DNA of 64,000 nucleotides from Rhizobium sp. Leaf306 (GCF_001423425.1 NZ_LMNX01000003.1:467044-531043), one strand, 5' to 3'. Counted from the stretch's first letter, positions 9,676 through 19,497 are shown. Made by a program: numbers and translations. Notes: generated from the letters alone by a model not told the origin.

Positions 9676-11264
9676 CGGCTTCCAGGACATTCCGCACCAT
9701 CGTGCTCGCCGCAGCATTGCTCGGCGGCGTTTCGAGCGCAGCACTTGCCGCCGACCTCACCATCGGCGTGCGCGCCGGTCCGCTGTCGATCGATCCCGAT
9801 TTCACCGCCGCCGGCACTCACGCCGAGGCGATGAAGCACATCTACGACTCGCTGATCAAGTCGGGCAACAATCTCGAACTCGAGCCGGGCCTTGCCACCA
9901 GCTGGACCGCGATCGACGACACGACCTGGGAATTCAAGCTGCGCCCGAACGTCAAATTCCATGACGGTTCGGACTTCACCGCCGAGGACGTCAAATTCTC
10001 GATCGAGCGTATTCCGAAAGTCGCTGGCCCGAACCCGACAACGATCTACGTCCGCCGCGTCAAGGGCGTAGAAATCGTCGATCCGCTGACGATCCGCGTC
10101 AAGACGGACGGACCGGCGCCAACCCTGCCCAACGATTTCATCCGTCTGTTCGTGGTGTCGCATATCGCTGCCAAGGATTATTCCGACAGCGCCGAAAAGG
10201 CGTCGGAAGGTTTCAATTCCGGCAAGGCCGCGATCGGGACCGGTCCTTACAAGTTCGTGTCCTGGACGCCGAAGGAGCAGCTGGTTCTTCAGAGCTTCGA
10301 TGGTTACTGGGGCGGCAAAGAGCCGTGGGACAAGGTCATCCGTAAGGAGCTTCCCAACGACGCCGCCCGCGTTGCACAGCTGAAGGCCGGCCAGGTCGAT
10401 CTGATCGCCCGTATTCCGGCATCCGACGTGCCGACGCTGGAAAGGGATTCGAAGCTGACGATCGTTCGCCAGGACAGCGTCTACCTGTTCAACATGGCTT
10501 TCGACTTCCGCGAAAAGTCGCCGCAGGTGACCGCCAAGAACGGCTCGCCGCTGCCGAAAAACCCCTTCATCGATCCCCGGGTGCGTGAAGCCTTCGATCT
10601 TGCAATCGATCGCGAAACCATCACCGAGATCGCCATGGAAGGCATGGGCACCGTCCAGTCGCAGCTCGTGACGCCGAACATCTTCGGCTACAATCCGGAT
10701 GTGAAGCCCGCACCTTCCGATGTCGAGAAGGCAAAGAAGCTGCTGGCCGACGCCGGTTATCCCGATGGTTTCAAGGTGACGTTCTCGTTCACCAACGACC
10801 GCCTGCCGGGAGACAAGGACACCGGCACGACGATCGCCCAGATGCTGACCGCGATCGGCATCCAGGTGGAAGCCAACGCACAGCCCGGCGCCGTCTATTT
10901 CCCGGCCAACACGCGCGGCGATTACTCGCTGACCATGTCCGGCTGGGGCACGCTGACGGGTGAGGCGAACTACACGCTGTCGTCGCTGGTCCATACCAAC
11001 GATCCGACGAAGAAGCTCGGCGCCTTCAACATCCGCGGTTACTCCAACCCCGAAATGGACAAGCTGATCGAGGCGGCCGGTGTCGAGATGGATGCGGGCA
11101 AGCGCGAACAGTACCTGAAGGACGCCAACGCGCTGGTCGCTTCCGATCGCCCCAATCTTTCGATCGCCTCGATCGTTTCCGCCTGGGGCATGAAGAAGAC
11201 GATCACCATCGTGCCGCGTTCGGACGAAGACACACTGGCCATGAACATCAGGCCTGCGAAATAG
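9672..11264 (+). CDS. Peptide/nickel-type ABC transporter substrate-binding protein
   Basis: A 530-residue family-5 (SBP_bac_5) periplasmic protein. A Sec signal peptide covers about residues 1-28 (RTFRTIVLAAALLGG, cleavage near ALAA), and no lipobox Cys is present. Typical landmarks follow: LEPGLATSW, WEFKLRPNVKFHDGSDFTAED, AIGTGPYKF, GYWGGKEPW, and DPRVREAFDLAIDRE near residues 305-320. The ligand cannot be read from sequence. It is the binding component for the permeases and fused ATPase encoded divergently at 4575-8142. The start ATG at 9672 overlaps the MarR stop and has GAGGAGAACGAAG upstream. A strong terminator follows the gene, so it can be expressed more highly than downstream genes. 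Confidence 0.92.
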   Translation: MTASRTFRTIVLAAALLGGVSSAALAADLTIGVRAGPLSIDPDFTAAGTHAEAMKHIYDSLIKSGNNLELEPGLATSWTAIDDTTWEFKLRPNVKFHDGSDFTAEDVKFSIERIPKVAGPNPTTIYVRRVKGVEIVDPLTIRVKTDGPAPTLPNDFIRLFVVSHIAAKDYSDSAEKASEGFNSGKAAIGTGPYKFVSWTPKEQLVLQSFDGYWGGKEPWDKVIRKELPNDAARVAQLKAGQVDLIARIPASDVPTLERDSKLTIVRQDSVYLFNMAFDFREKSPQVTAKNGSPLPKNPFIDPRVREAFDLAIDRETITEIAMEGMGTVQSQLVTPNIFGYNPDVKPAPSDVEKAKKLLADAGYPDGFKVTFSFTNDRLPGDKDTGTTIAQMLTAIGIQVEANAQPGAVYFPANTRGDYSLTMSGWGTLTGEANYTLSSLVHTNDPTKKLGAFNIRGYSNPEMDKLIEAAGVEMDAGKREQYLKDANALVASDRPNLSIASIVSAWGMKKTITIVPRSDEDTLAMNIRPAK

Positions 11265-11291
11265 CCTCCACGCCAACCGGAGGTAAACTTG

Positions 11292-11320
11292 GCCGGGCAG
11301 TTCTGCTGCCCGGCTTTTTT
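11292..11320 (+). terminator. Intrinsic terminator after the binding-protein gene
   Basis: A perfect 9-bp stem, GCCGGGCAG (11292-11300) and CTGCCCGGC (11306-11314), with a 5-nt loop is followed directly by six T residues. It lies between the binding protein and the isoaspartyl peptidase gene, which should therefore be expressed by read-through. Confidence 0.9.
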
Positions 11321-11341
11321 ATTCATGGGAAGGAGAAGATC

Positions 11342-12286
11342 ATGGGCAAGATTGCACTGGCAATCCATGGCGGCTGCGGGGTGATGGCCAAGCTCGGCCT
11401 CAGCGAAGCGGAATGGGACGCGGCGCGCGTCGATCTCGGTCACGCCTTGAAGGCCGGATGGGCGGTGCTGAGCACTGGTGGCTCGGCGCTTGACGCCGTA
11501 CAGGCATCGGTCGTGGTGCTGGAAGACAGCCCCCATTTCAATGCCGGCTATGGCGCAGCCCTCAATGCCGCCGGCGAGCACGAACTCGACGCCTCAATCA
11601 TGGATGGCGCGACCCTCGAAGCAGGCGCAGTGACGCTGGTGCGGCGCATCCGCAATCCCGTCAAGGCGGCGCGGCGGGTGATGGAAAAGGGCGACGCCGT
11701 GCTGATGGGCGGCCACGCGGCCGACGAGTTTGCCACGGTCGAGGGGCTGGATGTCGTCGAACCCGATTATTTCACCACCGAGAAACGCGTGCACGCCCTG
11801 GCGGCGATGAAGGCGCATGCGGCGGCCGGAACGGCGGCAGCGGCGAGCGAATCCGAAAAGCACGGCACGGTGGGTGCCGTCGCGCTCGACAGTGCCGGGC
11901 ATCTGGCGGCCGCAACCTCTACCGGCGGCTATAACAACAAACCGGTCGGTCGTATCGGCGATACCCCGATCGTCGGCGCCGGCACCTATGCCCGCGACGG
12001 TCTCTGCGCTGTATCTGGCACCGGCAAGGGCGAGCTCTTCATCCGCTATGCCGTCGGCCATGAGGTCGCAAGCCGCATCGGCTATCTCGGCGAAACCGTG
12101 GAGCAGGCGGCGTCGAAGGTGATCATGGAAGACTTGAAGCCGCACGCTATCGGTGCCGGACTTGTGGCGGTCGGAGCGGACGGATCGATCGCAGCCCCTT
12201 ACAACACCGACGGCATGTTTCGCGGCTGGGTCACGCCGGACGGCGAATTCTTCGTTGCGACACACGAGAAGGTATTTGCATTCTGA
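11342..12286 (+). CDS. Isoaspartyl peptidase / type-2 L-asparaginase (Ntn hydrolase)
   Basis: A 314-residue plant-type asparaginase that matures by autocleavage before a threonine. The N-terminal AIHGGCG, the HFNAGYGAALN loop and the cleavage site KHGTVGAVALD, with nucleophile Thr176, are all present, as is the TSTGGYNNK oxyanion region after the cut. Relatives hydrolyse beta-aspartyl dipeptides and L-asparagine, releasing aspartate. No signal peptide is visible, so the enzyme acts in the cytoplasm. It lies 77 bp after the binding-protein gene, past a terminator, with GGAAGGAGAAGATC before the ATG. In this locus it could process an imported beta-aspartyl compound or the opened product of a cyclic imide; that link is inferred. 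Confidence 0.9.
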   Translation: MGKIALAIHGGCGVMAKLGLSEAEWDAARVDLGHALKAGWAVLSTGGSALDAVQASVVVLEDSPHFNAGYGAALNAAGEHELDASIMDGATLEAGAVTLVRRIRNPVKAARRVMEKGDAVLMGGHAADEFATVEGLDVVEPDYFTTEKRVHALAAMKAHAAAGTAAAASESEKHGTVGAVALDSAGHLAAATSTGGYNNKPVGRIGDTPIVGAGTYARDGLCAVSGTGKGELFIRYAVGHEVASRIGYLGETVEQAASKVIMEDLKPHAIGAGLVAVGADGSIAAPYNTDGMFRGWVTPDGEFFVATHEKVFAF

Positions 12287-12509
12287 TGGACTGCTTAAGA
12301 TCCCTTCATCTCGAAGGAAACTTTCGGCCGCTTTGATGTAGCGGCCGACAAGAGCGGTCTCAATGGACAAACTGTATGCCTTTGAAAGGCTGGTCGTCAC
12401 AGCAGAGCAATCATTTGGAGCTCATCGGAGTTTTTCTTCGTGACGTAGTGTATGCGAGTTTTGAAAACCAGCGTCCGCAATCAGTTGTGATCACGACGGC
12501 GACTAGCAA
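12287..12509. other. Convergent intergenic region with a perfect hairpin
   Basis: The gap separates the rightward isoaspartyl peptidase gene from the leftward ATPase gene. A perfect 8-bp stem, CGGCCGCT (12325-12332) and AGCGGCCG (12340-12347), has a 7-nt loop. A T-run is lacking on both sides, so termination there is only possible. No gene is recognised with confidence. Confidence 0.45.
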
Positions 12510-14132
12510 CTAGCTGATCGATACACGGTGTTCGAGCGACTTACCCGGTATCGCCGCCAGCAGAAGCTGCGTGTAGGAATTCTGCGGATTGCCAAGCAAC
12601 TCTCGGGTCGGTCGCATTTCCACGATCTCTCCGCGCTGCATGACTGCAATGCGGTCACAGACCTGGGCTGCAACATGCAGGTCGTGGGTGATGAACAACA
12701 TCGCCAGATCTAGCTTTCCCTTCAGTTCCTCGAGAAGCTCCAGGACCTGTTTCTGGATCGTGACATCCAGCGCCGAGACGGATTCGTCGGCGATCAGCAC
12801 GTCTGGCTTTAGGGCAAGCGCTCTTGCCAACCCGATACGCTGCCGCTGGCCGCCTGAAAATTCGTGCGGAAGGCGATCGATAGCACGGGCATCGAGCCCA
12901 ACGAGTTTCAGGAGATCAACTGCCTGCTGCAGAGCTTCGCCTTTCGGCACGCCATGGGCAATCGGACCGTCAGCGATGCTGAGGCCCACCTTGCGACGCG
13001 GATTGAGCGAGGCAAAGGGATCCTGGAACACCATCTGGATGCGTTTGCGCGCATGGCGCAGGCCACGTGCCGGAAGCGCACCGAAATCGTCACCTCCCAG
13101 CATGATCTTGCCACTGTCCGGTTCGACAAGTCTTGTGACGAGCCTCGCCACCGTCGATTTTCCCGAACCGGATTCACCGATGATGCCAAGTGTCTCGCCG
13201 CGCCGGATCTCGAAGCTGACATCTTTCACCGCGTGCACAATGCGCTTCGGTTTGAACAGGCTGCCGCCTGTCACGTAGGTCTTGCGCAGGTTGGCAACCG
13301 AGATCGCGATGGTCTTGTCATCCACCTCGGCACGAACCGGCGGAACGCCGTTCGGAACGGCCGCAAGAAGGGCTTTCGTGTATTCGTGGGTTGGTCGGCG
13401 CAGCACGTCTTCTGCTGTGCCCTGCTCTACGACGATGCCCTTTTGGAGAACTAGCACTTCGTCTGCAATATCGGCCACGACCCCGAAATCGTGGGTGATG
13501 AAGATCACCGACATTCCGCGCCGTTGCTGGATGTCTCGGATCAGCTGGAGAATTTGCGCCTGCGTGGTGACGTCGAGAGCGGTCGTCGGCTCGTCCGCGA
13601 TCAAGACGACAGGCTCGAGCGCCAGGGCCATGGCGATCATCGCACGCTGACGCTGACCGCCGGAAAGCTGGTGCGGAAAGCTCTGGATGATACGCTCGGG
13701 ATCAGGCAGGCCGACTTCTGTCGCGAGTTTTACCGCCTGCGCACGGCGCTCCTCGGGTGTCAGCAGCCCATGGGCCTCGAATATTTCTGCGATTTGGTCG
13801 ACGATCCGCATCGACGGATTGAGCGCCGTCATCGGTTCCTGGAAGATCATGCCGATCTGGCTGCCGCGCAGGGCACGCAGGCTCTCTTTGTCGACCTTCA
13901 GAAGATCGCGGCCACCGAACAGGATCTCTCCGCCGGCAACGCGGATTGCCTTCGGCAGAAGGCCCATCACGGTCTGGGCACAAAGCGATTTCCCCGAGCC
14001 GGATTCCCCGACAATGCAGAGAATTTTCCGTTTATCGAGATGGAAGGTCAGATCGTCGAGCGCATATTCGCGGTCTCCGCCTTCCGGAAGCGCGAGCCGG
14101 AGATTTTTGACCGTCAGGATTGGAGATGACAT
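12510..14132 (-). CDS. Peptide-type ABC transporter, fused two-domain ATPase
   Basis: A 540-residue double ABC ATPase. The first module has GESGSGKS near residue 45, [15 protein letters not shown] and [11 protein letters not shown]. The second, from about residue 280, has [28 protein letters not shown] and [12 protein letters not shown], with Ser in place of the usual Pro after DE. The architecture matches GsiA-like (glutathione importer) and YejF-like ATPases, which are also fused. The gene ends the leftward operon of ROK regulator, NagB-like deaminase and GGT homologue, with 10 bp to the GGT gene. Its permeases and binding protein are on the other strand from 17930, so the importer is split across a divergent promoter. 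Confidence 0.92.
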   Translation of the reverse strand: MSSPILTVKNLRLALPEGGDREYALDDLTFHLDKRKILCIVGESGSGKSLCAQTVMGLLPKAIRVAGGEILFGGRDLLKVDKESLRALRGSQIGMIFQEPMTALNPSMRIVDQIAEIFEAHGLLTPEERRAQAVKLATEVGLPDPERIIQSFPHQLSGGQRQRAMIAMALALEPVVLIADEPTTALDVTTQAQILQLIRDIQQRRGMSVIFITHDFGVVADIADEVLVLQKGIVVEQGTAEDVLRRPTHEYTKALLAAVPNGVPPVRAEVDDKTIAISVANLRKTYVTGGSLFKPKRIVHAVKDVSFEIRRGETLGIIGESGSGKSTVARLVTRLVEPDSGKIMLGGDDFGALPARGLRHARKRIQMVFQDPFASLNPRRKVGLSIADGPIAHGVPKGEALQQAVDLLKLVGLDARAIDRLPHEFSGGQRQRIGLARALALKPDVLIADESVSALDVTIQKQVLELLEELKGKLDLAMLFITHDLHVAAQVCDRIAVMQRGEIVEMRPTRELLGNPQNSYTQLLLAAIPGKSLEHRVSIS

Positions 14133-14142
14133 GCTGATTACC

Positions 14143-15738
14143 TCAATAGCCGAGTGCCATGCCGTCCTTGCGGTGGTCGGATGCCCCCAGAAGAACGCCG
14201 CGCTTGTAGTCGATCATGATTGCCTGGCAACCTCCGATGGGCTCGTCCGCCCATTCGGTGACGTGACCACGCCGTTCTAAATCCGCTTTCACGTCCGGCG
14301 AAATCGTCGGCTCGAGGCTCAGCTTGCCGTTGTGACAAAAGCTGCGCGGCTGATCGCTCGCCTGCTGCGGATCGAGATCGCGGTCGAGGATCTGGCTGAG
14401 AAGGTGGGCGTGTCCCGTCGCCTGATACTGGCCGCCCATCACTCCGAAGGCCATGCGGGTGCGTCCGTTTTCGGCAAGTTGCGCCGGAATGATCGTATGG
14501 AAGGGTAGCTTGCCGGGGCCGATCGCGTTCGGGTGGCCTTGCCTGACGACGAAGCCGGCGCCGCGGTTCTGCAAAAGTACACCTGATTTCGGTGCATAGA
14601 TGCCGCTGCCGAAGGCGAAGAACACCGAGTTGATCAGCGACATGGCATTGCCGTCGCAATCGACCACGGAGACGTAGACGGTGTCCTTGTGCTCGGGACC
14701 GTCCCATATGCCGGGTGCTGTGGCCTGTTCCATGCTGATCTTCGCCCGCATCGTCTCGATCGACCGGTCGGACAGAAGTGCCGCGATATCGAAGGTGATA
14801 TGCTGCGGATCCGCGATCAGCTCGTCGCGCCTCGCATAGGCAGCCTTGGTGGCTTCCGCGAGAAGATGAATGCGGTCCGCTTCCGATAGGGTGGGATCGC
14901 GAAGATCGAAGCCGTCGAGAATGCGGGCGATCAGAAGCGCTGCCAGTCCCTGGCCATTCGGCGGGCATTCGAGAAGATCCATGCACCGATAAGAAGCGCT
15001 GATCGGAGTGGTCTCGAAAGCACGGTAGGTTGAAAAGTCGCCCTCCTCATGCAGTCCGCCGAGCGACTTCAGCAGCGTGGTGATCTCTTCGGCGACCGAC
15101 CCGGCATAGAAAGCGTCGCGACCTTCACTGGCAATGCGACGCAATGTGGCCGCAAGCGCCAGGTTGGTCATCCGCTCGCCGGTCTTTGGTGCCCGACCAC
15201 CCGGGAGGAAATAGGCGGCGGCATCCGGATATTTCTGCACCCGGTTGGCGTAGCGTACCCAGTCGAGTTCGACGCGCGGCGTGATGCAATAGCCTTTTTC
15301 CGCAGCCTCGATAGCCGGGGCGAGCACCCTGCCCATGTCCCGCCCACCATAGGTCGCAACGAGATGGCACCAGGCATCAACGGCGCCCGGCACGGTCACC
15401 GCGTGGGGGCTGTCATCGGCAATGCTCGTGATGCCTTTTTTGAAAAAGTAATCGAGTGTGGCTGCCATCGGCGCACGACCTGAGCCGTTGAGCGCAATCG
15501 GCTTGCCACCAGCCGGTGTATAGAGCGCGAAGCAATCGCCACCAATCCCCGTCATATGGGGGTCGATCACCGATTGTAGGGCGATAGCGGCCACCGCCGC
15601 ATCGACGGCATTGCCGCCGGCGCGCAGAATGTCCACCGCAGCAAGGGTTGCCTGCGGATGCGAGGTTGCCGCCATACCGCGATCGGAAATTGCCACCGAC
15701 CGGCCGGGCCTAAAGAAATCACGTTGCTGCATGGACAT
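14143..15738 (-). CDS. Gamma-glutamyltransferase-family protein, cytoplasmic type
   Basis: A 531-residue Ntn hydrolase of the GGT family. The autoprocessing threonine is Thr353 in the segment [11 protein letters not shown], giving large and small subunits of normal relative size. The [13 protein letters not shown] region and LSLEPTI follow. The N-terminus ([18 protein letters not shown]) leads straight into the domain without a signal peptide, unlike periplasmic GGT. Signal-less relatives include YwrD-type proteins and the oxamate amidohydrolase HpxW, so hydrolysis of an imported amide in the cytoplasm is plausible. The start overlaps the end of the deaminase gene by 20 bp; an ATG six bases later is also possible. 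Confidence 0.88.
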   Translation of the reverse strand: MSMQQRDFFRPGRSVAISDRGMAATSHPQATLAAVDILRAGGNAVDAAVAAIALQSVIDPHMTGIGGDCFALYTPAGGKPIALNGSGRAPMAATLDYFFKKGITSIADDSPHAVTVPGAVDAWCHLVATYGGRDMGRVLAPAIEAAEKGYCITPRVELDWVRYANRVQKYPDAAAYFLPGGRAPKTGERMTNLALAATLRRIASEGRDAFYAGSVAEEITTLLKSLGGLHEEGDFSTYRAFETTPISASYRCMDLLECPPNGQGLAALLIARILDGFDLRDPTLSEADRIHLLAEATKAAYARRDELIADPQHITFDIAALLSDRSIETMRAKISMEQATAPGIWDGPEHKDTVYVSVVDCDGNAMSLINSVFFAFGSGIYAPKSGVLLQNRGAGFVVRQGHPNAIGPGKLPFHTIIPAQLAENGRTRMAFGVMGGQYQATGHAHLLSQILDRDLDPQQASDQPRSFCHNGKLSLEPTISPDVKADLERRGHVTEWADEPIGGCQAIMIDYKRGVLLGASDHRKDGMALGY

Positions 15739-16513
15739 TCCCCGTCATCTTCAATTGCTCGATGTCCAGCTGGGCGGCGGCTGCTTCGTCGCAGAATACA
15801 GTGACTGCAGCATGCCGTTGCAGGGACGAAGCCGGACAATCGAGGCTGACCTGGCCCTGCAGCGCTGCCGCCAGGGCTTCGGCTTTCGCCGCCCCCGTCG
15901 CAAGCAGCACGATCTCACGTGCCTCGAGAATGGTGCCGATGCCCATCGTCAACGCGGTTTCCGGCGGATCTTCGCCGTCTGGAAAATCCGGACGGTTGGC
16001 ATCGATGGTCGATTGCGCAAGCCGAACCATTCGCGTCCGGCTGTCATGTGCCGAGCCCGGCTCGTTGAAACCGATATGACCGTTGCGGCCGATGCCGAGC
16101 AACTGCAAATCGATCCCGCCATTGTCTGAGATCATCTGTTCGTAGACTTTCGCGGCCGCGTCGAGATCAGACGCGGTGCCATCGGGAATGTGCGTTCGGG
16201 TCACGTCGACATCGACATGATCGAAGAACAGCTCGCGCATGTAATAGGCAAAGCTCGCAGAATGATCCCGGCCAAGACCGGTATATTCGTCGAGATTGAA
16301 GCAGCGCGTCTCGCGCCATGAAACCGTCTCGGTTTGACCGATCAACGTCCTGTACACCGTTCGTGGCGTTGAACCCGTCGCAAGCCCAAGCGTCAGGGCA
16401 GGCATCGCAGCAATCCGCTCCAGTATGAGAGAAGCCACAGCCTCGGACGCAAGCTCGGGGGTCTGATAGATCCGGATTGTGGGGCGGTGAAGGTCCCGTG
16501 GCATCGAGTTCAT
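15719..16513 (-). CDS. nagB: Glucosamine-6-phosphate deaminase (NagB-like)
   Basis: A 264-residue deaminase that would convert glucosamine 6-phosphate to fructose 6-phosphate and ammonia. Family motifs are complete: GLATGSTP for phosphate binding, FNLDEYTGL with Asp75 and Glu76, [13 protein letters not shown] with His146 and Glu151, and LTMGIGTI. The position that is Asp in the E. coli enzyme (NDGH) is Asn here (RNGH), which I recall also for Gram-positive NagB proteins. No nagA deacetylase or sugar kinase lies nearby, so the phosphorylated substrate must come from elsewhere. The ATG overlaps the ROK gene stop by 4 bp. The symbol reflects family membership, not proven physiology. Confidence 0.85.
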   Translation of the reverse strand: MNSMPRDLHRPTIRIYQTPELASEAVASLILERIAAMPALTLGLATGSTPRTVYRTLIGQTETVSWRETRCFNLDEYTGLGRDHSASFAYYMRELFFDHVDVDVTRTHIPDGTASDLDAAAKVYEQMISDNGGIDLQLLGIGRNGHIGFNEPGSAHDSRTRMVRLAQSTIDANRPDFPDGEDPPETALTMGIGTILEAREIVLLATGAAKAEALAAALQGQVSLDCPASSLQRHAAVTVFCDEAAAAQLDIEQLKMTGNVHAAT

Positions 16514-17724
16514 AAAGCACCTTCCAGGGACTTCGGAGTAACCGGCTCGACCCCGCGCAGAGGGAGGCCGAACAGAGCTTGGTAAAACCCCTCCTGCGCA
16601 ATTGCGACGGCGCCAAGAATGCCAGCCCGGTTTCCGAGCGAGCTGATGACGCAGGCGGGCGGCACGGGCATGCAGCGCGTGAGATGGTACTCCACCCGAT
16701 CGATCAATTCCGCACGGGAGCCAACGCTGCCTCCAAAAATCACCCGCTGCGGATCCAGCACGGCGGCAATCGCCGCAATGGCAACGGCAACGGTGCGGCC
16801 CACTTCGTCTATGACTGTCTGGGAAGCCCCGTCTTGTCGCGAAAAGATTTCGCGAACCGTCAAACCTTCGACGCCACTGTTTCCGGCATACCGCGACCGG
16901 ATCGCGGCGCTGCCGACAGATGTTTCAAGCACGCCGGAACCGAACGCAGAGGAATTGAAGGGGTCGCCGCCGATCGGCAGGGTCGAGATCTCGCCAGCTG
17001 CGCCACGGGCACCACGAATGAGCCGCTTCTCGCTGATGATACCCATCCCGATCCCGGTTCCGAGCGCCACGAAGACGAAATTATCGATATCCTGCCCTTC
17101 GCCGAGGACCTGCTCGCCCTTGGCCGCGACATTGACATCGTTTTCGAGAACCATCGGAAAGCCGAGGCGCCCGGTCAGCGCCGCCTCGAAATCGAAATCG
17201 GTCATGCCGGCGATATTCGGCATCATGGTGATACGACGGGTCTTTGGGTCCACCGCACCAGGAATGCCGACCGCGCCCATCCGCACGAGCTGCGGCTCGA
17301 TCCCGATCTTGGCCGTCATAGTGTCCAGCAGCACTGCCAGCTGTTCGACGAGATGCATTCCGCCACGGGTGTCTGTCGCCTCCAGGATTTCTTCCACGAC
17401 TTTACCGGAAAGGTCCGCAATCGACGCATGGACCTTGGTCCCGCCGATGTCGACGCCGAAGAGGAAAGCCTTGCCGGGATCGAGCTCGTAGTTGACTGCG
17501 CTGCGCCCGACGCCGCCTTGTGTGCGTCCCGTCTCACGAACCCAACCGTCGACCTCGAGGTCGCGCACGATCTCCGACATCGCCTGCTTCGACAGTCCGG
17601 TGACGCGGGCAAGCTCGGCGCGTGAAATCGGTGAACTATCTATGATCGTACGGAGCACGGTACGCGAGGTGATTTGTCGCGTTAGGGGCGCCAATCCAGA
17701 AATATCGGTCATGATCTCATTCAA
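16510..17724 (-). CDS. ROK-family transcriptional repressor (NagC/XylR-like)
   Basis: A 404-residue protein with an N-terminal winged helix (ISRAELARVTGLSKQAMSEIVRDL, residues about 33-56, described as one helix pair) and a C-terminal ROK sugar-kinase-like domain. The ROK landmarks are GVDIGGTKVHAS, GIPGAVDP, LENDVNVAA, FVALGTGIGMG and GARGAAGEI. The Cys-rich zinc motif of many ROK proteins is absent; the segment reads GAAGEISTLPIGGDPF instead. Such proteins usually repress until they bind a sugar or sugar phosphate. It is the first gene of the leftward operon and faces the divergent binding-protein gene, with a clear dyad between them. An amino sugar or its phosphate is the natural guess for the effector. 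Confidence 0.88.
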   Translation of the reverse strand: MNEIMTDISGLAPLTRQITSRTVLRTIIDSSPISRAELARVTGLSKQAMSEIVRDLEVDGWVRETGRTQGGVGRSAVNYELDPGKAFLFGVDIGGTKVHASIADLSGKVVEEILEATDTRGGMHLVEQLAVLLDTMTAKIGIEPQLVRMGAVGIPGAVDPKTRRITMMPNIAGMTDFDFEAALTGRLGFPMVLENDVNVAAKGEQVLGEGQDIDNFVFVALGTGIGMGIISEKRLIRGARGAAGEISTLPIGGDPFNSSAFGSGVLETSVGSAAIRSRYAGNSGVEGLTVREIFSRQDGASQTVIDEVGRTVAVAIAAIAAVLDPQRVIFGGSVGSRAELIDRVEYHLTRCMPVPPACVISSLGNRAGILGAVAIAQEGFYQALFGLPLRGVEPVTPKSLEGAL

Positions 17725-17767
17725 TTCGTCATCTTTGCGGACTAAGTTAACTGGCGGGGTATGTCTG

Positions 17768-17796
17768 TCAATCGAAATAAGGCTAAAATCGATTGA
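17768..17796. promoter_or_regulatory. Dyad in the divergent promoter, candidate ROK operator
   Basis: A perfect 8-bp inverted repeat, TCAATCGA (17768-17775) and TCGATTGA (17789-17796), is separated by an A-rich 13-bp spacer. It lies 44 bp upstream of the ROK start and about 135 bp before the binding-protein start. A second, imperfect inverted repeat (GTGAAGGAAGG at 17811-17821 with CCTTCTTTAC at 17837-17846) lies beside it. The position between regulator and regulated operon supports an operator, but binding is not shown. Confidence 0.55.
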
Positions 17797-17929
17797 AATT
17801 CATGCAATTTGTGAAGGAAGGAAATTATTTAGTCATCCTTCTTTACAATAGGGATGTTCCTGTGCATCACTGATCGACGTACAAAAACTGGGCGAAACGC
17901 GCTCTTCTGCGCGGGTTTGAGGAAAAATA

Positions 17930-19435
17930 ATGGGAACGAGCATCAAACTGGCGATGATGGCGACTGCCATCGCGATGACTTTCACAACCGCGCAGGCGGC
18001 AACGCTACGCGTCGGCATGCAGGACGATCCGGATGCGCTGGATCCTGCGACCTCTGGCACCTACGCCGGACGTATCGTATTTTCGGCAATGTGCGACAAG
18101 CTCGTCGATATCGACGCCAAGCTCGAGATCGTACCGCAGCTGGCAACCGCCTGGATCTGGAACGCCGAGGGTACGGAGGTGACGTTCACCCTTCGTGACG
18201 GCGTCAAATTCCAGGACGGAACACCCTTCGACGCAGCCGCGGTGAAGTTCAATATCGAACGCATGAAGTCCCTGAAGGATTCCAAGCGCAAGGGTGAGCT
18301 CTCGCCCGTCGAAACCGTCACCGTTATTGATGCGACCCATGTTTCATTCAAGCTGAAATCGGCCTTCGCCCCGCTTCTCGCCGTCCTGTCCGACCGCGCG
18401 GGCATGATGGTGTCTCCGGCGGCTGCCGCGGAAGGCAAGGAATTTTCCGCCAACCCGGTTTGCGCGGGCCCCTTCAAGTTCAAGGAGCGCCGCGCGCGCG
18501 ACGTGATCTCACTCGAAAAATTCGACGGCTACTGGAATGCCGCGGCGATCGGTTACGATGACGTCCAGTACCTCTATATTCCGGATTCGACCGTGCGCCT
18601 TTCGCGGCTACAGGCCGGTGATCTCGAAATCGCCGAGCGCATCGCGCCGACCGACCTCGGCGCCGTCCGCGGGAACAAGGCGCTGGCGCTCCACACGTCG
18701 CCCGGCCTTGCCGTCTCACATCTGATGATCAATGTCGGCAACGGCGAAAAGGGCGGCGCGCTCGGCAAGGAGCCACGGCTTCGCCAGGCACTCGAGCTCT
18801 CGATCGACCGCAACGTCATCAACAAGGTTGCCTTCGCCGGCGAGTTTTCTGCCGACAATCAGATGATCCCGCCATCCAGCATTTTCTATGACAAGGCGCA
18901 TCCGGCTCCCGCCCGCGACATCGACAAGGCCAAGGCTCTCATTGAAGAAGTCGGCGGCGACGCACCCGTCGTCGAGATCACCTACGAAAACTCGCTCGCC
19001 GATGGTCGCGTTGCTCAGATCATCCAGTCAATGGCGGGCGAAGCTGGCTTCCAGATCGAACTGGTTCCGCTCGAAACGGCATCCGCCGTCGAACGCTACC
19101 TCGCTGGTAACTTTCAGGCCTATATCGGCAACTGGAGCGGCCGCGCCGATCCGGACCCGACACTGATCTCCTTCTTCGGCAAGGAAGGCAGCCAGAACGT
19201 CAACAAGTATAGCAACCCGGAAATGGATAAGGCCCTCGGAGAGGCGCGCGCGACGTCTGACGTCGAAAAACGTAAGGCTCTCTACGGGACGGCGACCGGC
19301 ATCTACCTCGCCGACCTGCCGACGATTCCGCTTTACCACCCGAACTGGTTCTATGCGGCACGCACCGATGTCAGCGGCATCACGGTTTATCCAGACGGCC
19401 TCCTGCGTCTGACCGACGTAAAGCCTGCGAAGTAA
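17930..19435 (+). CDS. Peptide-type ABC transporter substrate-binding protein
   Basis: A 501-residue SBP_bac_5 protein. A Sec signal peptide covers residues 1 to about 23 (MMATAIAMTFTTAQA) with no lipobox. Landmarks are VGMQDDPDALDPATSG, LATAWIWN, LRDGVKFQDGTPFDA, VCAGPFKF, LRQALELSIDRNVI and NWSGRADPDPTLISFF. It is clearly similar to the binding protein of the next module (25864-27384) along its whole length, including LSDRAGM and the DPDPT/DPDLN segment. This branch includes glutathione- and D-peptide-type binding proteins. It opens the rightward operon; GAGGAAAAATA precedes the ATG. The ligand is unknown, though the GGT homologue and deaminase suggest an amide- or amino-sugar-containing compound. 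Confidence 0.92.
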   Translation: MGTSIKLAMMATAIAMTFTTAQAATLRVGMQDDPDALDPATSGTYAGRIVFSAMCDKLVDIDAKLEIVPQLATAWIWNAEGTEVTFTLRDGVKFQDGTPFDAAAVKFNIERMKSLKDSKRKGELSPVETVTVIDATHVSFKLKSAFAPLLAVLSDRAGMMVSPAAAAEGKEFSANPVCAGPFKFKERRARDVISLEKFDGYWNAAAIGYDDVQYLYIPDSTVRLSRLQAGDLEIAERIAPTDLGAVRGNKALALHTSPGLAVSHLMINVGNGEKGGALGKEPRLRQALELSIDRNVINKVAFAGEFSADNQMIPPSSIFYDKAHPAPARDIDKAKALIEEVGGDAPVVEITYENSLADGRVAQIIQSMAGEAGFQIELVPLETASAVERYLAGNFQAYIGNWSGRADPDPTLISFFGKEGSQNVNKYSNPEMDKALGEARATSDVEKRKALYGTATGIYLADLPTIPLYHPNWFYAARTDVSGITVYPDGLLRLTDVKPAK

Positions 19436-19466
19436 GCCCAAGCCCGTCAGGGCATTGTGTAAATCA

Positions 19467-19497
19467 TCCCGCCAGCCGGACCGTGGTGCTGGCGGGA
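19467..19497 (+). promoter_or_regulatory. Intercistronic stem-loop after the binding-protein gene
   Basis: A perfect 10-bp stem, TCCCGCCAGC (19467-19476) and GCTGGCGGGA (19488-19497), encloses an 11-nt loop and has no T-run. It lies between the binding-protein stop and the permease start. Such structures usually protect the upstream mRNA and reduce downstream expression, which would favour excess binding protein. Confidence 0.65.

Noticed and set aside
12363-12443. A 26-codon frame beginning MDKLYAFERLVV that recalls the start of LysR-type regulators
   Set aside because: It is too short, has no further LysR motifs in any frame, and the resemblance is limited to a few common residues. It could be a relic, but cannot be supported.
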